From SCTM01 sp965279655 (GTDB taxonomy: Bacteria > Pseudomonadota > Alphaproteobacteria > Rhodospirillales > Rhodospirillaceae), in assembly GCA_965279655.1 (NCBI GenBank), contig OZ257255.1, positions 3,844,001 through 3,908,000 of the forward strand: DNA of 64,000 nucleotides, in the 5' to 3' direction. Made by a program: the position numbers and the translations under genes. Positions 59,944-64,000 of the stretch are shown in pieces. Every line of letters starts with the position of its first letter. Within the stretch, counting starts at the first letter, position 1. Under the pieces are notes generated by a model. That model saw only the letters and a program-made list of their open reading frames with translations. It was not told the origin of the DNA and did no database searches.

Positions 59944-61857
59944 TTACTTCTTGTTCTTGTCGACTTCCTCGAAGTCGGCGTCGACCACGTCTTCCTTGCC
60001 GCCGGCACTTTCGCCGCCGCCGCTGGCGGTCTGTTCACCGCCGCCGGCCGCCGGGTCCTGCTTGTACATGGCTTCGCCCATTTTCATGGACGCCTGCAGA
60101 AGCGCGTCGGTCGCGGTCTTGATCTTCTCGGCGTCGCCGCTGTCGAGCACGTCCTTCACCGCGGCAAGCTTCGCCTCGATCTCGGACTTGTCGGCGCCGG
60201 CCATCTTGTCGCCGTGTTCCTTCAGGTTCTTCTCGGTCTGATGGATCAGGCTGTCGGCGCTGTTGCGTGCATCAACCGCCGCGCGGCGCTTCTTGTCCTC
60301 ATCCGCGTGGGCTTCGGCGTCCTTCACCATCTGCTGGATATCGCTATCCGACAAACCGCCGGAGGCTTGGATGCGGACCTGCTGCTCCTTGCCCGTGGCC
60401 TTGTCTTTCGCCGACACGTTGACGATGCCGTTGGCGTCGATATCGAAGGTCACTTCCACCTGCGGCACGCCGCGCGGAGCTGACGGAAGACCCATCAGGT
60501 CGAACTGGCCGAGCATCTTGTTGTCCGCCGCCATCTCGCGTTCGCCTTGGAACACGCGGATGGTGACCGCGGTCTGGTTGTCTTCCGCGGTGGAGAACGT
60601 CTGGCTCTTGCGGGTCGGGATGGTGGTGTTGCGCTCGATCAGGCGCGTGAACACACCGCCGAGGGTTTCGATACCCAGCGACAGCGGGGTCACGTCGAGC
60701 AGCAGCACGTCCTTCACTTCGCCCTTCAGCACGCCCGCCTGGATGGCGGCGCCGATGGCGACGACTTCGTCCGGGTTCACGCCCTTGTGGGGCTCGCGGC
60801 CGAAGATCTCCTTCACGACCTCCTGCACCTTGGGCATGCGGGTCTGGCCGCCGACCAGGATCACTTCGTCGATCTGGCTGGCGTTCAGGCCGGCGTCCTT
60901 CAACGCCTTCTTGCAGGGCTCAACCGTGCGCTGGATCAGCTCTTCCACCAGGGATTCAAGCTTGGCGCGGGTGATCTTGATGTTGAGGTGCTTCGGACCG
61001 GACGCGTCGGCCGTGATGAACGGCAGGTTCACGTCGGTCTGCGTGGAACTCGACAGTTCGATCTTCGCCTTTTCCGCGCCTTCCTTCAGGCGCTGCAGGG
61101 CGAGCTTGTCGTTACGTAGATCGATGCCTGCTTCTTTTTTGAACTCTTGCGCGAGGTAATCGATGATGCGCGCGTCGAAGTCTTCACCGCCGAGGAACGT
61201 GTCGCCGTTGGTGGACTTCACCTCGAACACGCCGTCGCCGATCTCGAGGATCGACACGTCGAAGGTGCCGCCGCCCAAGTCATAGACCGCGATCGTGCCG
61301 GTCTGCTTCTTGTCCATGCCGTAGGCGAGCGCTGCCGCCGTCGGCTCGTTGATGATGCGCAGGACGTTCAGGCCCGCGATCTTGCCGGCATCTTTTGTCG
61401 CTTGGCGCTGGCTGTCGTTGAAGTAGGCCGGAACGGTGATGACCGCTTCGGTGACTTTTTCACCGAGATAGGCTTCCGCCGTTTCCTTCATTTTGCCGAG
61501 GATGAACGCGGAGACCTGGGACGGCGCGTACTTCTCGCCGCGCGCTTCAACCCAGGCGTCGCCGTTGTCGCCCTTGATGATCTTGTAGGGGACAAGCTTC
61601 CTGTCCTTCTCGACCATCGGGTCGTCATTGCGGCGGCCAACGAGGCGCTTAATCGCAAAGAGCGTGGCTTCCGGGTTCGTCACCGCCTGGCGCTTGGCCG
61701 GCTGGCCGACGAGCCGTTCGCCGGAATCCGTGAAGGCAACTTGGGAGGGGGTGGTACGCGCGCCTTCCGCGTTCTCGATGACGCGGGCGCTCTTGCCGTC
61801 CATCACCGCGACGCAGGAGTTCGTCGTTCCAAGGTCGATACCGATAACTTTCGCCAT
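59944..61857 (-). CDS. dnaK: Chaperone protein DnaK (Hsp70)
   Basis: This 637-residue Hsp70 has the ATPase motifs GIDLGTTNSCVAVMDG, AVYDLGGGTFDVSIL and VLVGGQTRMPKVQ, the linker LLLDVTPLSLGIETLG, a peptide-binding domain and a C-terminal lid ending DADFEEVDKNKK. It is the central cytoplasmic chaperone working with DnaJ and GrpE. A promoter with an RpoH-type -10 element lies about 130 bases upstream. No grpE or hrcA is within the window. Confidence 0.98.
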   Translation of the reverse strand: MAKVIGIDLGTTNSCVAVMDGKSARVIENAEGARTTPSQVAFTDSGERLVGQPAKRQAVTNPEATLFAIKRLVGRRNDDPMVEKDRKLVPYKIIKGDNGDAWVEARGEKYAPSQVSAFILGKMKETAEAYLGEKVTEAVITVPAYFNDSQRQATKDAGKIAGLNVLRIINEPTAAALAYGMDKKQTGTIAVYDLGGGTFDVSILEIGDGVFEVKSTNGDTFLGGEDFDARIIDYLAQEFKKEAGIDLRNDKLALQRLKEGAEKAKIELSSSTQTDVNLPFITADASGPKHLNIKITRAKLESLVEELIQRTVEPCKKALKDAGLNASQIDEVILVGGQTRMPKVQEVVKEIFGREPHKGVNPDEVVAIGAAIQAGVLKGEVKDVLLLDVTPLSLGIETLGGVFTRLIERNTTIPTRKSQTFSTAEDNQTAVTIRVFQGEREMAADNKMLGQFDLMGLPSAPRGVPQVEVTFDIDANGIVNVSAKDKATGKEQQVRIQASGGLSDSDIQQMVKDAEAHADEDKKRRAAVDARNSADSLIHQTEKNLKEHGDKMAGADKSEIEAKLAAVKDVLDSGDAEKIKTATDALLQASMKMGEAMYKQDPAAGGGEQTASGGGESAGGKEDVVDADFEEVDKNKK

Positions 61858-61984
61858 ATCAAAATCCTCTCATGCGGCAGACATCTGGAGCCCGTAGCAG
61901 CGGGGAAAACTGCTGTCGTGACCGGCACCCCGGATGTCCCCAAGGGTTAGCTGGTTCGCGTGCATCCCCTCGAACCTGCCGCGT

Positions 61985-62013
61985 ATATAAGGGGGGGTCG
62001 AAAACCCCGCAAC
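61985..62013 (-). promoter_or_regulatory. Probable heat-shock (RpoH-type) promoter of dnaK
   Basis: On the minus strand CTTATAT (61991-61985) fits the alphaproteobacterial RpoH -10 element CYTATNT. TTGCGG (62012-62007) lies 16 bases upstream of the TTATAT hexamer. The start would give a leader of about 120 bases. Confidence 0.5.
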
Positions 62014-62099
62014 CGTCGAACCGACTCAATTTGCAGGGTTTTTGGCTGTGAAATCAGCCCTTGCCGAGAACTTTTAGCCCTCCCAGATAGCCGCGCGCC

Positions 62100-62759
62100 A
62101 TGCCTAATACCGTCCATCAGCCCGATCTGTTCGTAAACACCCCCGCGCCGGCCCTTCCGGCGGGGCTTTTGCACCTTTCGGGCCTGTTTAGCGGCCCCGA
62201 ACAGGCCGAATTGGCCGTGGCGGTCGCTGAGATCGCCCGAGGGGCCCCATTCAGGCACCCACGGATGCGGGGGAAGGGCGTGTTCTCCGCCGCCATCACC
62301 AATTGCGGCTCTGTCGGCTGGTGGAGCGATGAGAAGGGCTATCGGTACACGGCGGGCCAACCGGACGGATCCGGTCCCTGGCCCGCGATCCCGGAATCTT
62401 TCCGCCGCGCCGTGGCGCGCGCGGTGGCCGATACGCAATGGGCGGGCTTCGCGCCCGATGCCTGCCTAATCAACTTCTATGGCCCGGACGCCAAGATGGG
62501 GCTGCACCAGGACAAGGACGAAGCCGACTTCGCCCAGCCGATCGTGACGATATGCCTGGGTGACGCAGCGGACTGGATGATCGGCGGACCGGCGCGATCC
62601 GACAAGGCGACGGCGTTTCGGGTGAGCAGCGGCGATGCGCTGGTGATGGGCCCGCCAGGGCGGATGCTGTTCCACGGTGTGCGGCGCGTGCACGCGGGCA
62701 CGAGTCCGATTACCGGCGTGGTGGGCCGCTATAGCCTGACGTTCAGAAAAGCACATTGA
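62100..62759 (+). CDS. AlkB-like Fe(II)/2-oxoglutarate dioxygenase
   Basis: This 219-residue DNA/RNA demethylase-like enzyme has the iron ligands HxD in GLHQDKDE and the distal His in RMLFHGVRRV. The 2-oxoglutarate arginines lie in GRYSLTFRKA (RYNLTFR in E. coli AlkB). MGLHQDKDEADF and INFYGPDAKMG are typical of the AlkB group that directly reverses 1meA and 3meC damage. It is divergent from dnaK with 242 bases between and has no Ada/AlkA neighbour. A dispersed hairpin repeat follows. Confidence 0.9.
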   Translation: MPNTVHQPDLFVNTPAPALPAGLLHLSGLFSGPEQAELAVAVAEIARGAPFRHPRMRGKGVFSAAITNCGSVGWWSDEKGYRYTAGQPDGSGPWPAIPESFRRAVARAVADTQWAGFAPDACLINFYGPDAKMGLHQDKDEADFAQPIVTICLGDAADWMIGGPARSDKATAFRVSSGDALVMGPPGRMLFHGVRRVHAGTSPITGVVGRYSLTFRKAH

Positions 62760-62764
62760 TATTT

Positions 62765-62815
62765 GGCGCATGACCTGATCCGAAAACCGGAAGGCCACTC
62801 TTCAGGGTCACGCGC
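62765..62815. repeat. Dispersed hairpin repeat, copy 3 (convergent 3' ends)
   Basis: The element runs from GGCGCATGACC to GGGTCACGCGC with the central ATCCGAAAACCGGAAGGCCAC shared with copy 2 (TATCGGAAAACCGGAAGACCAC-like). It is more decayed than the other two. The ASCH gene stop complement CTA begins at 62815. Confidence 0.75.
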
Positions 62816-63822
62816 TAAGGCTTCGGGTAAATCAGCTCGAAGCGCTCAACGATCACGGGCATCGCGTCCGTGACGGCGCGGCCGACTTCGGCGAGGGACT
62901 TGCCCCAGAAGTCGCGATGGATCGGCTTCCACACCGCCGGGTCCTGCACGGGCGGTCCGTCGAGGCCGGTGTGCTCCGCGGTGATGCCGCCGAAGGTGGT
63001 TTCCTCGGTGCCGGTCAGACGGATCGCCATGCGCGGCGTGCCGTCCCAGGCAATCAGCACAATCGGGTCGCCGACTTTCGCGCGCGCCTGGCCTTTGGCA
63101 TCGAGCTGCCACGGCAGGCGGAATGTGCCGACTTTCGTGCCCGCCTGAATGAACTCGAAAATCGATTCCGTCGTCGGCGCATCGATGCCGAGCCAACGCA
63201 CTTCGTAGCTGGCCGGCAGTTTGAGATCGGGCCGCGCGATCACCACGGCGCGCCAGAAGGCATCGAGCGCATGCACCGACGGCCGCGCGGGCCCGGGCGG
63301 CAGCGCCTCGATGCCGCGCGCTTTCGCCGCCGTCGGATCGGTGCCGGGATGGAGCAGCTTGAAGTGCTCCACGATCACCGGCATGTCGTTGGCGAACTGC
63401 AGTCCGACCGCGGCGAGTTGCTTGGTCCAGTGCGGCTGATGCACACCCTTCCAGGCGGTCAGTTCACGCACACCGGGACCGTCGATTGCCGTGTGCGCGC
63501 CAGTGATGGTGTCGTAAGTGATGTGTTCAAGTTCGACGGTGGTGACCAACGCGGCCGGCTTTCCGTCGAAGCCTACCAACACCACATAGTCGCCGACCTT
63601 GGGCGTGTTCACGGGATTCTTCGCATGCAGCCAGGGCAGAGAGAACGTGCCGCGCTTGTCGCCGCGCAAGACGTGGCCGAGGATGGAACTCATCGCCTCA
63701 GGCGTATTGCCGATGGCGCGCACACGATAGGTATCGCCGCGCACGGCGTCCGGGTTGGCGTGCTTTGCCGATTGCCAGAACGCCGTGACGGCCGCCGTGT
63801 CGGGTGCTGCAGGACCGGTCAT
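62815..63822 (-). CDS. Tandem ASCH-domain protein
   Basis: This 335-residue protein contains two copies of an ASCH-like module. Repeat 1 (residues 12-165) shows FWQSAKHANPDAV, GTFSLPWLHAK, PKVGDYVVLVGFDGKPAALV and DMPVIVEHFKLLHP. Repeat 2 (185-335) shows FWRAVVIARPDLK, GTFRLPWQLDAK, AKVGDPIVLIAWDGTPRMAI and AMPVIVERFELIYP. ASCH domains resemble PUA folds and are thought to bind RNA or act on modified nucleosides. Most bacterial ASCH proteins have a single domain of about 150 residues. ATG 63822 starts the repeat region. The gene follows a PQQ-type dehydrogenase gene by 5 bases. Confidence 0.75.
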   Translation of the reverse strand: MTGPAAPDTAAVTAFWQSAKHANPDAVRGDTYRVRAIGNTPEAMSSILGHVLRGDKRGTFSLPWLHAKNPVNTPKVGDYVVLVGFDGKPAALVTTVELEHITYDTITGAHTAIDGPGVRELTAWKGVHQPHWTKQLAAVGLQFANDMPVIVEHFKLLHPGTDPTAAKARGIEALPPGPARPSVHALDAFWRAVVIARPDLKLPASYEVRWLGIDAPTTESIFEFIQAGTKVGTFRLPWQLDAKGQARAKVGDPIVLIAWDGTPRMAIRLTGTEETTFGGITAEHTGLDGPPVQDPAVWKPIHRDFWGKSLAEVGRAVTDAMPVIVERFELIYPKP

Positions 63823-63827
63823 CGCGC

Positions 63828-64000
63828 TTACTTGCCTTTGTAACTTACGCGCCAAAGCGTGCCGGACACTTCGTCCGCGATCAACAGGCTGCCGTCTTTC
63901 GCCGTCGCCACGCCGGAGGGACGACCCCAGACTTCGGGGCGTTGTTCGTTGCCGGACCAGAAGCCGGCGGCGAACACGGTGTAGCTGTCCGATGCTTTTC
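63828..64000 (-). CDS. PQQ-dependent sugar dehydrogenase-like protein (C-terminal fragment)
   Basis: Only the last 57 codons are in the window; the gene continues beyond base 64000. The fragment reads SYTVFAAGFWSGNEQRPEVW, then GRPSGVATAKDGSLLIADEV and SGTLWRVSYKGK. This is the closing blade of the six-bladed propeller of soluble glucose/L-sorbosone dehydrogenase-type proteins, which are usually periplasmic. The stop lies 5 bases before the ASCH gene, so the two form an operon. Confidence 0.7.
   Translation of the reverse strand, partial: KASDSYTVFAAGFWSGNEQRPEVWGRPSGVATAKDGSLLIADEVSGTLWRVSYKGK

Overview
The window reads as chromosomal DNA of a GC-rich alphaproteobacterium. The evidence is the gene order mutS-(small membrane gene)-glnD-murJ-trpS, the TauE/TIGR02186/universal-stress trio, the CnoX/Lon-N/Trm112/DUF971 cluster, a UbiH-type hydroxylase, an RCYYEVLE-type DnaJ and a TonB-dependent receptor with an N-terminal IEEIVVTTRKR. 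Very high third-position GC leaves long antisense open frames almost everywhere; these are treated as shadows. I cannot name the genus. No phage, transposase, CRISPR array or rRNA operon is visible.

Layout. 1-9.5 kb: a LolD/YbbA-FtsX-type ABC transporter (5' end outside the window), a Bax-inhibitor-1 membrane protein, a glutathione peroxidase divergent from NDH-2, a TonB-dependent receptor and a SYLF-domain protein. 9.5-14.6 kb: a methyltransferase, tRNA-Thr(CGT), a UbiH-like hydroxylase, a proteostasis-flavoured operon (CnoX thioredoxin-TPR, Lon-N domain, Trm112-like, DUF971) and tRNA-Gly(GCC), whose 3' end is duplicated 105 bp downstream. 14.7-19.8 kb: a VOC dioxygenase with a readable promoter and operator, DUF6165, a frameshifted TPR-glycosyltransferase, and an operon of an apparently exported methyltransferase with an unrecognised small protein.

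19.8-35.4 kb is an envelope-sugar region: a SPINDLY-type TPR O-GlcNAc transferase, an MsbA-like exporter, a DegT aminotransferase plus Gfo/Idh oxidoreductase (GnnB/GnnA- or WbpE/WbpB-like), an MFS protein, purH, a long FlaA1/WbpM-type dehydratase, and a tight operon of a NeuB-like protein, a NeuD-like acyltransferase and an SDR. In that operon the NeuB-like protein has lost its metal-binding and PEP-site motifs, and the SDR has lost all four residues of its Asn-Ser-Tyr-Lys tetrad, while the acyltransferase looks intact. Divergent from it are gmd and fcl for GDP-L-fucose. This pseudoenzyme operon is the best candidate in the window for something undescribed.

35.4-54.3 kb: TauE/TIGR02186/USP, NfuA-like, a DUF4287-SRPBCC protein, trpS, murJ, glnD, a small membrane protein, mutS, a PhoR-like kinase, two MFS transporters (one AmpG-like) and typA. 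54.5-64 kb: a PfkB/adenosine kinase, an EI24 membrane protein, a bactofilin, nth-dapB, dnaK-dnaJ, an AlkB-like dioxygenase, a tandem ASCH-domain protein and the C-terminal end of a PQQ-type sugar dehydrogenase that runs off the window.

A dispersed hairpin repeat occurs three times (11.86, 27.04 and 62.77 kb), each time between two convergent genes and each time overlapping the stop codon of the minus-strand gene. Several other convergent pairs overlap by their stop codons, so 3' ends in this genome are packed very tightly.
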